DNA of 64,000 bases from Torymus aiolomorphi (lineage: Eukaryota > Arthropoda > Insecta > Hymenoptera > Torymidae), in the NCBI GenBank assembly GCA_036365515.1, contig CM070873.1:70740529-70804528 (forward strand). Reading direction: 5' to 3'. The notes beneath the pieces were generated by a model. The model saw only the letters and a program-made list of their open reading frames with translations, was not told the DNA's origin and searched no databases. The position numbers were made by a program, and so were the translations under genes. This document shows positions 9,652-19,422 of this stretch, piece by piece (the stretch's first letter is position 1; each line of letters opens with the position of its first letter).

Positions 9652-10611
9652 ATGTCCGCGTTTGACTGTAAAAAACTTGTGAATATTATGCTAGAAGTAT
9701 ATCGGCTTTTAGCCTATAAAAAAGTAAATCCTGAAGAAATTACGAAGTGGATTAAACTAGGCAACCAGAATCTAAGAAACTTCAGGAGGCTTTCGCTTAA
9801 AAATGGAAACACTGTTGCAGAAAAACAAAGTTTTATATCCACAATTGGATTACTCAAAGGCATTCGCGATCAAGGCAGATTCAAGCGTTTATTAAAGAGT
9901 GGTGCGGGTTTGCGTGAAACAAGAAGTGACAGAGTAAAATGGCAAAATGTGGAGTCTGCTTTCAATGATCGTATTAAATCTGGAGCGATTACCAACTTAA
10001 AAAATTTAGATATTACTAGATTTATGAAAGACGCTCAAGCATTATTTCAATCTCAAATGAAAAATGTTTTGAAAAAAGAAGAGGCTCTCAAAGTGTATAC
10101 TATCTTGTCAGCTGAATACATCATAATAAAAGCTGATAAAGAGATAGTAGAAATCAAGTATTTTAATACAAAGGCGGAGCCGATTTTACGAACAACTGAC
10201 TTAAAGCAATGGTTTGCTGAGAATGTTCAACAGCGCATTGAAACAGATATGGAAGAATTTCAGGAGAAAGATTCCGGCTGGACACTTCGACAAATTCTTA
10301 ATCTATCTGTACACATCAATAAATATAATCCAATGCGAGGAGGCTCATACATCAGTTTACCCCCGCAAATACAAAAGAAGCATGCATGTATCAATGTACA
10401 GAATTTCGATGATGCATGTTTCAAGTGGGCAATACTGTCAGCTTTGCACCCTGTACATCACTCTGACCGAGTATCATCATATAAAGTCTATGAGAATGAA
10501 TTGAATTTTAACGGAATACAATTTCCTATGAGTCCTAAACAAATTCCGAAATTTGAAAAACAAAATAACATCTCGGTTAACGTTTATATTTTACACAAAT
10601 CTCAAAATTGA
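9652..10611 (+). pseudogene. polB: Polinton protein-primed DNA polymerase B, N-terminal fragment
   Basis: The open frame gives 319 residues from ATG 9652. The end is diagnostic: GGSYISLPPQIQKKHACIN, then FKWAILSALHP, then DRVSSYKVYENELNF and FPMSPKQIPKFEKQNNISVN, as in the region just before the zinc-finger and exonuclease parts of Polinton/adintovirus PolB. The first 200 residues are charged and helical, which is usual for this N-terminal extension. The exonuclease, polymerase A/B/C motifs and some 800 or more residues are missing. The frame ends within about 15 bases of the ATPase 3' end, marking a deletion junction near 10596-10610. The last residues (ILHKSQN) are probably junction sequence. 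Confidence 0.85.
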
Positions 10612-11124
10612 CTATATGACATATCTGTATTTACGTGATCATTATATACATGCTTTAAATTCATATCATTTTGGCGAAATAATACTAATAAATTAACATT
10701 ATCTCGTACTAGATGTTTGGGAATGCATGCATAAGATTGGCATAGATAGAAACAGTCTACATTTTTGTGACGTCCCATACAAAAGAAATTCTTGATGTTA
10801 TCTTGTTTTTCACAGGCTACATCATCAAATATCATAACTGAGTTTGGCAATACATCTTCTGCTGATATTACTTCATCATGATCTTTGAATGGAAAGTACT
10901 GAATTTCATTTATGGGCTCCAAGAGAAATTTAAGAAATTGGTATTTGGGTTGTTCCAGTGATTTTGAGTAGTGCATTAGTTTTTCCACAGTTTGAGGGTG
11001 CACAAAATATACTTCTAATATTGTTGGAAAGTAATTCTCCATGACGCTTTTTTGATTTTTGCTGTACTACTAAGCTGTCAAAGTTTATAACTGGCAGCTT
11101 GACGTTTTGCTCCTCGAACTCCAT
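10602..11124 (-). pseudogene. Polinton packaging ATPase (A32/FtsK-HerA type), frameshifted and truncated
   Basis: On the minus strand, Met at 11124 opens a 64-codon frame with Walker A, CAPSNCGKTNALL, at residues 41-53. Homology then jumps frame near 10970 to YSKSLEQPKYQFL and later Walker B, VMIFDDV, followed by GRHKNVDCFYLCQSY and DNVNLLVLFRQND. These are characteristic of the ATPase that loads viral DNA into Polinton/adintovirus capsids. About 20 residues that normally follow Walker A seem missing at the frameshift, so there was a small deletion. The C-terminus stops at SYSQF, at the junction with the polymerase remnant. The gene is read divergently from the PLA2 gene, with 106 bp between them. 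Confidence 0.87.
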
Positions 11125-11230
11125 ACTTTATCTTTGACGTCTCAAATACAACTGATTTTGAGTGCATACATACAGCTTACTTATACACATTTCAGCTTAG
11201 TATGTATTTATCCTCCGAGACGTTAACATC

Positions 11231-11800
11231 ATGATTGAGCATAAGCAGCGTAAACGCAATAGTCGTAAAGGTCGAGGCTTAGCAAATACAATCATTGATA
11301 AGCTACCATTTGAATTACATCTACCTGGTTATCAATACTGCAGACCAGGAACTAAACTTACAAAGCGTCTTGCTCGAGGTGACCCTGGCATTAATCCTTT
11401 AGACCAAGCTTGTAAAGAACACGATATAACCTACTCTCGGAATCGAGAGAACGTTGAGGTTAGGGACGCTGCTGATAGAGTATTAGCAGATAAAGCCTGG
11501 AAACGTGTTTTTGCTAAAGACGCTAGTATTGGTGAGAAAGCAGCAGCTTATACTGTAACAAATACTATGAATTTAAAATCAAAATTTGGAATGGGGTTGA
11601 AAAAGAAGCCAAATACCACACTAGCTAAAGTAGTTAAAGCAACCTCGAAACCAAGCATTTTTAGTAAAAATTCGCACAAAGTTATTCAAGCTGCATTGAA
11701 AAGTGCTCGAAATGTTGTGAAGAAGGCTGGCGGCAAAGAAAAAGTATACATTCCTCGCGTACTAGCAATTCCATCGAAAATTGGAGGATTCCTACTACCT
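11231..11800 (+). pseudogene. Polinton phospholipase A2-like domain protein, N-terminal part
   Basis: ATG 11231 opens a frame with a basic N-terminus and, at residues 31-70, LPGYQYCRPGTKL (calcium loop) and NPLDQACKEHDITYS (catalytic His-Asp). This is the arrangement of the parvovirus VP1-type PLA2 also found in arthropod Polintons. In capsids this domain is thought to help membrane escape. The conserved CGPG of the calcium loop is CRPG here, which should weaken activity. A Lys/Ala-rich linker follows. The frame leaves homology near 11790, where the next segment (pVI-like, from about 11795) continues in another frame, so a single frameshift splits an originally continuous product. Confidence 0.82.
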
Positions 11801-12413
11801 GATTCCATTATTTGCAGGCCTAAGTGCAACAGGTGCACTAGCAGGTGGCGCTGCGGATATAGCTAAAGCAATAAATGATGCAAGAAATGCTAAACGTCAT
11901 CTTGAAGAAAGTCGAAGACATAACAAAATGATGGAAGCTGTTGCACTTGGTAAAGGTCTCTACCTTAAACTCCATAAAACAGGCTATGGCATCTATCTAA
12001 AACCCTATAGTGGACATGAATTTAATAAAAAAGGCAAAAAAAACGTCGATGTAAAATTGCCCCACAGAGCACTGACTGATGCTGACTTGCTAAAGTATGC
12101 TCGTATTTTACAAATTCCATACTTTCGAGGTGTATTCATGCGAAATACATTACCAGCTAGTGGTCCACGACACTACGAGTCAGCAATTGTTAATCTCGAT
12201 GAGGAACGCGGACCTGGTACACATTGGGTAGCCTATCGGAAAAGAGGTAAAAGTGTTGTGTATTTTGATAGTTTTGGAGACCTGTAGCCACCTTTAGAAC
12301 TTATGAATTACCTAGGAGTTAAAACTGTAAAGTATAACCTCGACAGATATCAAGATTACAGCGCATATAACTGTGGGCATCTTTGTTTAAAATTTTTGTA
12401 TAAGGCTATATAA
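11795..12413 (+). pseudogene. pVI-like segment plus adenovirus-type cysteine protease (PRO), one in-frame stop
   Basis: The first part has IPLFAGLSATGALAGGAA, an Ala/Gly-rich amphipathic stretch, then KGLYLKLHKTGYGIYL, typical of the Polinton pVI-like region. Next come LPHRALTDADLLKYA and FRGVFMRNTLP, then GTHWVAY with the catalytic His near 12222, and YFDSFGDL with the acidic residue. After a TAG at 12285-12287 the same frame continues with a YQDY oxyanion Gln and NCGHLC with the nucleophile Cys near 12372, ending at 12413. This matches the adenain (C5) family that matures capsid proteins. The TAG removes Gln and Cys, so the product would be inactive. Apart from that stop the triad is intact. 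Confidence 0.85.
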
Positions 12414-12440
12414 AACAATATATATGTTATACATAGTCAG
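12407..12440 (+). promoter_or_regulatory. TATA box and initiator of the penton-like gene
   Basis: TATATAAAA (12407-12415) lies about 30 bp upstream of TCAGTA (12437), an arthropod initiator. The ATG of the penton-like gene is at 12457. The TATA box overlaps the protease stop codon. Confidence 0.5.
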
Positions 12441-12456
12441 TATTACTTGAGCAGTC

Positions 12457-13133
12457 ATGAGCGAATCACTGATGCTAAGTTTATCTGGAACGTCATCTGT
12501 ACTAGAGACTCAATATTTTCCACCAATTGAACTCTTGACAAATAAAAAATACGTTCTAGGGTTGATTGAACTTTTAACCTTTAATTCAATCCCCAATATC
12601 GATATTGACAATAACAAGTTTTACGTGGGAGAAGAGATAGTGACATTACCAACAGGTAGCTGGGAAATTAAAGACATTGAACGCCATCTACAGGAAATAC
12701 TTGCACCTAAAAGCATATTACTCAGCCTCAAACCAAATAATAATACTCTTCGCAGTATAACGAAGTGCAGTCATACAATAAATTTCCAGCCGCAAGATTG
12801 TTAGGCTTTACACGACGTACTCTTTCAGCAAATATTACTCACGAATCAGATTTACCTGTATCTATTCTTAAGATTAACGTTCTACGAGTTGAGTGCAACA
12901 TTCCGTCTGGAGCCTATATAAACGGACAGAAAGTGCATACGATACATGAATTTTTCCCAGCTGTTCCTCCGGGCTATAAGATCATTGAAATTCCAACACA
13001 AGTTATTTATTTACCAATTACAATTAATACTATCGATAATATACAGTTACGCATCGTCGATCAGGATGGAAACTTGGTGAATTTTCGTGGAGAAATTATA
13101 ACAATTAGACTACACATCAAAGCAGCATCGTAA
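12457..13133 (+). pseudogene. Polinton penton-like minor capsid protein, one frameshift
   Basis: The first frame (from ATG 12457) has LIELLTFNSIPNIDIDNNKF, then LPTGSWEIKDIERHL and LSLKPNNNTL. The second frame has ARLLGFTRRTL, then ILKINVLRVECNI, TIHEFFPAVPPGYKIIE and LRIVDQDGNLVNFRGE. This order is the single-jelly-roll minor capsid (penton) protein of Polintons/adintoviruses. The frame break lies between about 12785 and 12800 with loss of a few codons. Total length of about 225 residues is normal for the family. It sits between PRO and the hexon-like gene, as in other insect copies. Confidence 0.85.
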
Positions 13134-13188
13134 TTATGGGAATCGTATATAACAGCAAAGTTGGCAAAAGCTATATTAAAAGCAAATC

Positions 13189-13353
13189 ATGTCATCAGAA
13201 GATCAGTCGTCAACGAACAGTGAAAGAGCTAACAACTCAGAATATTCGCTTCCTAAAAAGTCTAGGACTGCAAGTCAGAAGAAACGCTGGAGAAAAATAA
13301 TTTGTCTGTTTTCCTGTGGTTTTTACAATCAAAAGAGATGGACGACATATTAA
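13189..13353 (+). CDS. Small basic ORF overlapping the hexon start, unknown
   Basis: ATG 13189 opens 54 codons with a Ser-rich acidic start (MSSEDQSSTNSERANNSE) and a basic middle (PKKSRTASQKKRWRKI) that looks like a nuclear-localisation or DNA-binding tail. A TATATAA sequence lies at 13146-13152. Its last 16 bases overlap the start of the hexon-like frame in a different phase. No family is recognised. It could be a small DNA-condensing protein like those of related viruses, or an upstream ORF without function. It has no internal stop. Confidence 0.35.
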   Translation: MSSEDQSSTNSERANNSEYSLPKKSRTASQKKRWRKIICLFSCGFYNQKRWTTY

Positions 13354-14547
13354 ACGTACAGTCATCTGTGGAATTCGATGCATCTGTCGCTCATTATGAA
13401 GTGCATGCACATCAGCCTTACACTTCGTCAGCTTTCAATAACAGTGATGAAATTCGTATCGCCATACAGCATCAAGATCTCTACCTTCTACCTTCACGCA
13501 GTTCATTACATATTCATGGCCGATTATTAAAAGCAGATGGCACCGCAGCAGTTATCACAAAGCTTATAAACAACGCCCTCTGTCATCTTTTCGAAGAAAT
13601 CCGATATGAAATTAATGCTGTAGAGATTGATAAATGTAAAAATGTTGGTTTGACAAGTCTAATGAAGGGTTTGATATCGTTCAATCCTACGCAAAACTTG
13701 GAAAACGCAGGCTGGATTGATATTGCAGAAACTCAGCAAATAACCGATAATGCTGGCTACTTTGATGTGTCCATACCACTAAGTATGATTCTCGGCTTTT
13801 GCGGAAGACTATCGTAAAATTATAGTCAATTGCAAACATGAGCTTGTTTTCACAAGATCGAAGAATGATGTAAATGCTATTGTGCAAACGCAAGCAGAAG
13901 AGTTCAAAATTAACCTTGTTAAAATTGAATGGTTAATGCCATATGTGCTATTATCCGATAAGCATAAAATACGACTCCTTCATTACCTACAGAAGGAAAC
14001 TCCTATTGCTATGAGTTTCCGTAGTTGGGAGCTGTACGAGTATCCATTACTCCCAACCACATCGCAACATGTTTGGACAGTTAAGACATCGAATCAATTA
14101 GAAAAACCACGATTCGTCATTTTAGGCTTTCAGACCAATCGTAAAGGACAAAATGGAGCTAACGCTAGCCGTTTTGACCATTGCAAAATAAGTAATGTGA
14201 AACTATTTCTCAATTCTCAATACTATCCTTACGGAAATCTCAATCTAAATATTGATCAAAATCAAAATGCTTTATTATACGATATGTATATTAACTTTCA
14301 AAATGCATATTACGGAAAAGAAATTGAACCTATGCTCAAAAAAGGGGACTATATACAGAATGCTCCTTTAGTTGTCATTGACTGCTCAAAACAGAACGAG
14401 TCGCTGAAGCAGGCCCCAGTTGATGTTCGTCTTGAATTTGAAGCTAAAGAAAATTATCCAGCACAGATATCAGCCTACTGCTTGATTTTACACGACTGTA
14501 TTATCGAATATAATCCCATAAGTGGGGATATTAAGAAATTAGTCTAG
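13338..14547 (+). pseudogene. Polinton major capsid protein (hexon-like, double jelly roll), one frameshift
   Basis: The start was chosen at ATG 13338 (MDDILNVQSSVEFD), the usual N-terminus of Polinton major capsid proteins; an earlier in-frame Met at 13302 is probably leader. Hallmarks in order are NSDEIRIAIQHQDLYLLPSR, LFEEIRYEINAVEIDKCKNV, GLTSLMKGLISF, SFRSWELYEYP, VWTVKTSNQLEKPRFVILGF, FLNSQYYPYGNLNL, VVIDCSKQNESLKQAP and LEFEAKENYPAQISAYCLIL. One extra T in the run at 13797-13800 shifts the frame after ILGF. Homologous sequence continues without another break from 13801 to the stop at 14547, giving a family-typical length of about 400 residues. A polyadenylation signal, AATAAA, lies near 14647. 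Confidence 0.92.
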
Positions 14548-14804
14548 AGATTTTGGTGCCACCTTTAAGAAGAGATTGTATTTAATGTACACTTTAATGC
14601 TAATATAATATGAAACTTATACAACACTTGTAAAAAATTATGTTTAATAAACTTCATGAATATCATATATTACTGTTTTAATTTCTTTTACCCATAGATC
14701 CCTTTGGAAATCATCGAATAAAATTGCTAGCGTATAAGCTTGTCCGCGCGACCGATGCGCACGCTGTATCACACGATGAGCGCGCCGCGGTGATCAGCTG
14801 ATCA
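14548..14804. other. Hexon 3' flank inside the Polinton
   Basis: AT-rich, with AATAAA near 14647 and 14717 as likely 3' end signals. No ORF. Confidence 0.5.
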
Positions 14805-15246
14805 GCGCGGTAAATATCTTACCAGCGACGATAGACTAATGCCCGTGAAAGTCAGCTCATCAACGCGGTAAATATACTTACACGCGGGCGGTGTATGCTA
14901 ATGACCGCGGTAATATGCTCATCTCCGCGCGCCCGCGCGAATCAGCTCATCCCCGCGGTCGTCCAGCTTGTCACCGCGGTAAGATGCTAGTCCCCGCGCG
15001 CGCGGCGCCGCCGCCGCCGCCGCCGCCGCCCGCCGCCCGCCGTCGGGTAAAAATCATGCAAAAATGTGATAATAAAATACGGATAATTTTGATTTGATGA
15101 CGTCATTACAAATGGAAGGGTAGAAGCTTCTCGAAAGTGGGCGGAGATTCACCTGCCCGTCTCAACCTATCAAAACGCTACACAAGACGGCCGGTGGCCG
15201 ATTGGTGGGGGGGGGGGGGGGGCAGAACCGGCCTAGTTATACTACT
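14805..15246 (-). repeat. Polinton right TIR
   Basis: Inverted copy of 7703-8092, with a G-run at 15206-15222 and a GC-only tract near 14990-15045. It ends ...ACTACT and is followed by the TSD GTTCTA at 15247-15252. It contains about 57 bp next to the G-run that the left TIR lacks. Confidence 0.9.
15098..15135. promoter_or_regulatory. CRE and heat-shock element in right TIR
   Basis: TGACGTCA is at 15098-15105 and the inverse of TTCGAGAAGCTTC is at 15123-15135, in the same order and spacing as in the left TIR. Confidence 0.5.
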
Positions 15247-15252
15247 GTTCTA
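15247..15252. repeat. Target-site duplication GTTCTA (right)
   Basis: Matches 7697-7702. Confidence 0.85.
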
Positions 15253-15291
15253 ATTAAGAACCGCAATCGTTCGCAAAAACATTTTTCAGTG

Positions 15292-16736
15292 CTCTATATG
15301 GGAGCGTCCAGCAGAAACGGGCCACCGAAGGCGCGCGGTGCTTTTTTTCGCGTAAAAGGCGCTCTGTTTAACTCGTTCATAATCGTATGCTGCGTCTTTG
15401 AAAAAAAAAAACAAGGACCTATATCGATAGATTTTTTCCTGCTCTTTACAATGGTGCCATTGTTTTAATGCGAAACGCTTTCTTCCGGACGAAAACTCGA
15501 GTTGAATATTGAAAGCCATTTTTCTCAAAGTATATTATGTTTTTTTTCAAAATAGACTACACCATTGGAAAGTACAACTCTTAAGCTTCAAAACCCTATC
15601 TTGGAGAAGTTGGAGAAATAAAGCGTTTAAAAGTAACAACATGAAAAAGACAGCGCCGAGGGTCCGCGGGAGCCCCTCGCGCCCGTGCGTACGGCACGTT
15701 TAAGTGCACGCTCTATTCAATTCGCTAATAATTGTGTACCAAGTCTCTGAGAAAAGAACTAAGGACATATATCGATAGATTTTTTCCTGCTCTTTCCAAT
15801 GGTGCTATTATTTTTATTCCGAAATGCTTCTGTTCGGGATTAGTACCCGAAGTGCCCGCTAGATGGCAAGCACCAAGCGCGCTATTGTTATATAAATGAA
15901 CAAAGTTCATTGTAATATTATACTAACTGTTACAACTAGATCCACAAAATTATGTCCACGCATTGGCATTGTAAGTTACAAAACATTTTATATTTACAAA
16001 AAAGAAAGGGCGAAATAGCACATCGCGTGTATTAATCCGCCCTTGAGCATAGCGTAAAAAGTTCGGGCAGCCGCTGTCTTTTTGATCTTACTATTTTTGA
16101 ACTTTTCATGTTTCAACTTAAAAATATAATATTTTATAGTTTAAGACTTGTACTTTTGAAGAATATAATTCAAATGGAATTTTCAACTAGAAGGAAGCAT
16201 TTCGGAATAAAAATAATAGCACCAGTGGAAAGAGCAGGAAAAAATCTATCGATATATGTCCTTAGTTCTTTTTTCAAAGACTTGGTACACGATTATTAGC
16301 GAATTGAATAGAGCGTGCACTTAAACGTGCCGTACGCACGGGCGCGAGGGGCTCGCGCGGACCTTCGGCGCTGTCTTTTTCATGTTGTTATTTTTAAACC
16401 CTTTATTTCTCCAACTTCTCCAAGATAGGGTTTTGAAGCTTAAGAGTTGTACTTTCCAATGGTGTAGTTTATTTTGAAAAAAAACATGATATACTTCGAG
16501 AAAAATGGCTTTCAATATTCAACTCGAGTTTTCGTCCGGAAGAAAGCGTTTCGCAATAAAAACAATGGCGCAATTGGAAAGAGCAGAAAAAAATCTATCG
16601 ATATAGGTCCTTGGTTTTTTTTTCAAAGACGCAGCATACGATTATGAGCGAGTTAAACAGAGCGCCTTTTACGCGAAAAAAGGCACCGCGCGCGCTCGGT
16701 GGCCCGTTTCTGCTGGACGCTCCCATATACAATATG
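15292..16736. repeat. Large inverted repeat, each arm two ~350-bp units
   Basis: The left arm 15292-15838 and right arm 16193-16736 are inverted copies (for example ATATGGGAGCGTCCAGCAG and its reverse at the far end). Within each arm a unit containing TATCGATAGATTTTTTCCTG occurs twice, about 349 bp apart, so four related units are arranged two forward and two reverse. The central 354 bp differs. The short ORFs over it, some with the same KNLSIYVL residues on both strands, are translations of the repeat and do not look like a gene. No TSD was identified. Confidence 0.7.
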
Positions 16737-18262
16737 CCACAACCCATGATGAAACAAGACCACCCAGTGCAGACGGGCCTGCTAGTTATCAAACACAAGT
16801 CACTCTTCAGCCCTGAAAAAACTCCCATGCACATGTCACCGCCGAAGGATTCTTCAGAGGTGCAAAAGCTGAAGCAGAAGCAGCGGACGTTGTTTACTGT
16901 GACCCAAATTTAATATGCAGCCCTACTAGAAAATATTAGCTGTACTTCTATGCCGTACTTTTGCTATTGCTGCTACAGCGCTTGGGGCACCCTGATTTTC
17001 ATTCTATAATTTCTAATTGTAGTTAAACCAGTAACGGGTAACCTGAACTGCTAGTTGAGTTTCTGTTACTTGTAGTGGTACAGTTTGCTGTGTTAACATT
17101 GATGCTAGCAGACTTGTACTTATATATTGCAAAGGAATAAATTGCATATGTCATGTTGTTGCTTCATTTGCACGTAAAGAGGTGCCAACTTAACTGCTAT
17201 AAGATGATTTCAAATTAAAATTTAGTTAATTTTTATTTTGTGAAAAAACCCTATCTATAAATGAAATTATAGATTTTTTTTAAAATATATATGCATTTAT
17301 ACAGTGAGAATTTTGAATACATTGAAAACAGAAAAACAAGAAAATCAGTAGAAATCAATATGATCATATAAATACGCATAGAAGAGGAAAAATGTAATTT
17401 GTACAAAATGCAAATGAAAAACTTTATCAGTATTTAGTCTATATTTTTACAACAAAAGTGGATCATTTTTTAAAACAAATTAGGATATTCTACAGCCGCC
17501 AGAGGCATCAATCCATAGCATCATTCGCATGAGCACAATCAACTTACTCAAGACCCAATTCGATGTCATCAACCAGCAGAACAAAGCAGTTTTTTGTCAC
17601 AAATGCAAAAAAAAAAACAAGCTCTTGAACAGTTTCTCTTCGATGCAGAAGTATCGCAGAAATAGCAACCGCGACAGTAGCAACAGTAACATTATGAATA
17701 ATATGACAGCCGCTGTTACTTGCTTCGATCAAACATGGCAACAAGTAGCATCATGGAGACGCATGCTCGTAGATTTTACTTGAGTTAAAGTAAAATAACC
17801 GCATTACGTAATAGAATTGTAATTAATATCACCAGATTCTGGTGAACAAAAAGAATTTGATGACGATTCCAAATAATTAGAAACAGATGAGTATACAAAC
17901 AAGTTGTAAGTTATTGATAAGTACATTATCTATACCTCAAGTTTAATATTTTTAGTTTTGCATATTATGTTTTATAATGCATAATCATAGATAAGTAGTA
18001 TATGTAATGCGTACGTACGTATATGTAATTGTGTAGTTTTTTCCTGGGTTGTAACATTTTTTATTGATTAGAAATACTGAAAATTCTGAAAGCAGAATTT
18101 ACATTCTTAAAGAATTAATAGATCTCTAGTGATTGTTGACAATCGACAGCTTCTAGTCTATCTATCTATAGTAATGGTGTATATGTGAGAGTATGTGTGT
18201 ATAGTAGTGGTATATGTAATTACGTAGTTAGAACTGTTGTAGTCCTTAACATTATTTAGTAC
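16737..18262. other. Mostly noncoding; two coding-like scraps
   Basis: At 16741-16913 a frame reads MPQPMMKQDHPVQTGLLVIK and on to a stop. At 17519-17670 another reads HHSHEHNQLTQDP then SQMQKKKQALEQFLFDAEV. Their codon texture looks protein-like and they could be exon remnants of one host transcript or retrocopy, but no family is recognised and neither has good splice signals. The remainder is AT-rich. The stretch 18160-18262 belongs to the dispersed repeat also seen at 1590-1690. Confidence 0.25.
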
Positions 18263-18269
18263 TTCAAAG

Positions 18270-18490
18270 TACTAAGAAAGCATTAAAAGAAAGAAAAAGA
18301 AAAAAAAACGAAAACGAAAATAAAAACAAAATGAAAAAGAAAACAAAAAGACAAAACGAAAAAGATAACGAAACAAAAAGAAACTGAAAATAAAAACAAA
18401 AGAGAAAACGAACAAGAAAATGAAAACCAAAAGGAAATGAAAATGAAAACAAAAAAGAAAATAAACAAAAAAACGAAAAGGAAAAAGATA
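18270..18490. repeat. A/G-rich low-complexity tract (GAAAAN)n
   Basis: Irregular repeats of AAAACGAAAA / AAAAGAAAA. Both strands yield long but meaningless ORFs (Phe/Ser-rich on the minus strand). Confidence 0.85.
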
Positions 18491-19251
18491 ATGTACTCGT
18501 GTGTTGATTATTGAAAATCACCTCAGCATGCAAATATAAACATCAATTTTACAAGAAAATAACCTTGTAAATGCATCTAAATATTCAGATAAATATCATT
18601 ATAATGTATGATATTACTACGTATGATACTACTCAACTAGTAGACAAATTTGCATATTCTATTTTTATAATGGATGATACTGATAATAAATAATAATATG
18701 TGAATATATAGTTAGTGTCTGGACTGTTGTTGCTAAGTTAATTCAGTGCTAACATTGATGCATAATGAGATTCATGTTGTGATCGAGTGTCGATTCACAA
18801 AAATAAATATCTGAACTTCCAATTGTAAATTATTCTCCGAAAATATAGTAGAAATTTATATAAATCTACTATAAAATGTACTTTTGTTTAACTGTAACAT
18901 AAATTTACATAGTATACCTTTATATAGTATAATTTATATATTATACTATACTTTTTTAACGAATATAATAATTTAACAAAGTTACAGGATTTATAAAATA
19001 TATTATGGGTTACTATATTTTTAAGAACAACAACATTAGCTATTATAGCATATATCTAAATTGTTTATAAAATATACCTTAACAATATTTTGCTGACTAT
19101 AATTTATAGTAGCTTTCATCACATTGATATATTTATTACATATTATAATTATTGTAGAATTATAAAATTATAATTATTTCAATTACATTGTGATATTTAT
19201 TATTAAGAAAATTCGGTTTTACTAGACAATAAAAATAATAACTAACACTTT
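18491..19251. other. AT-rich DNA, nothing recognised
   Basis: Very AT-rich with short palindromic TATATAGTATAATTTATA stretches near 18900-19000. No gene, tRNA or TIR structure seen. Confidence 0.5.
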
Positions 19252-19372
19252 TTGCTTCCTCCTAGAGGAAGCTTTGTAATAGTAAAACTTTAAGTTTCGT
19301 TAAATTTTTCTAGAAACATGATTAAAGGTGTTAGAAGTTTGTATCACATGATTTTAGAAAATGCCTGTATGG

Positions 19373-19422
<50 letters not shown>

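Larger units (their letters stand above)
7703..15246. mobile_element. Maverick/Polinton (adintovirus-like) element, internally deleted, bounded by TIRs and 6-bp TSD
   Basis: The element starts AGTAGTATAACTAGG and ends with its exact reverse complement. It is 7.5 kb, where complete Polintons are usually 15-20 kb. Gene order is: polymerase N-terminus (+), packaging ATPase (-), PLA2/pVI-like (+), cysteine protease (+), penton-like (+), small basic ORF (+), hexon-like (+). The retroviral-type integrase and most of the polymerase are missing. Almost every gene has one disabling lesion, so this copy is dead, but the lesions are few. Known biology: Polintons encode morphogenesis genes and are related to adintoviruses; whether this lineage made particles is inference. 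Confidence 0.92.

Noticed and set aside
15202..16834. Several short ORFs with shared residues such as KNLSIYVL
   Set aside because: They recur on both strands as translations of the inverted repeat units.
18264..18533. Phe/Ser-rich minus-strand membrane-like ORF
   Set aside because: It is the complement of an A/G-rich low-complexity tract.
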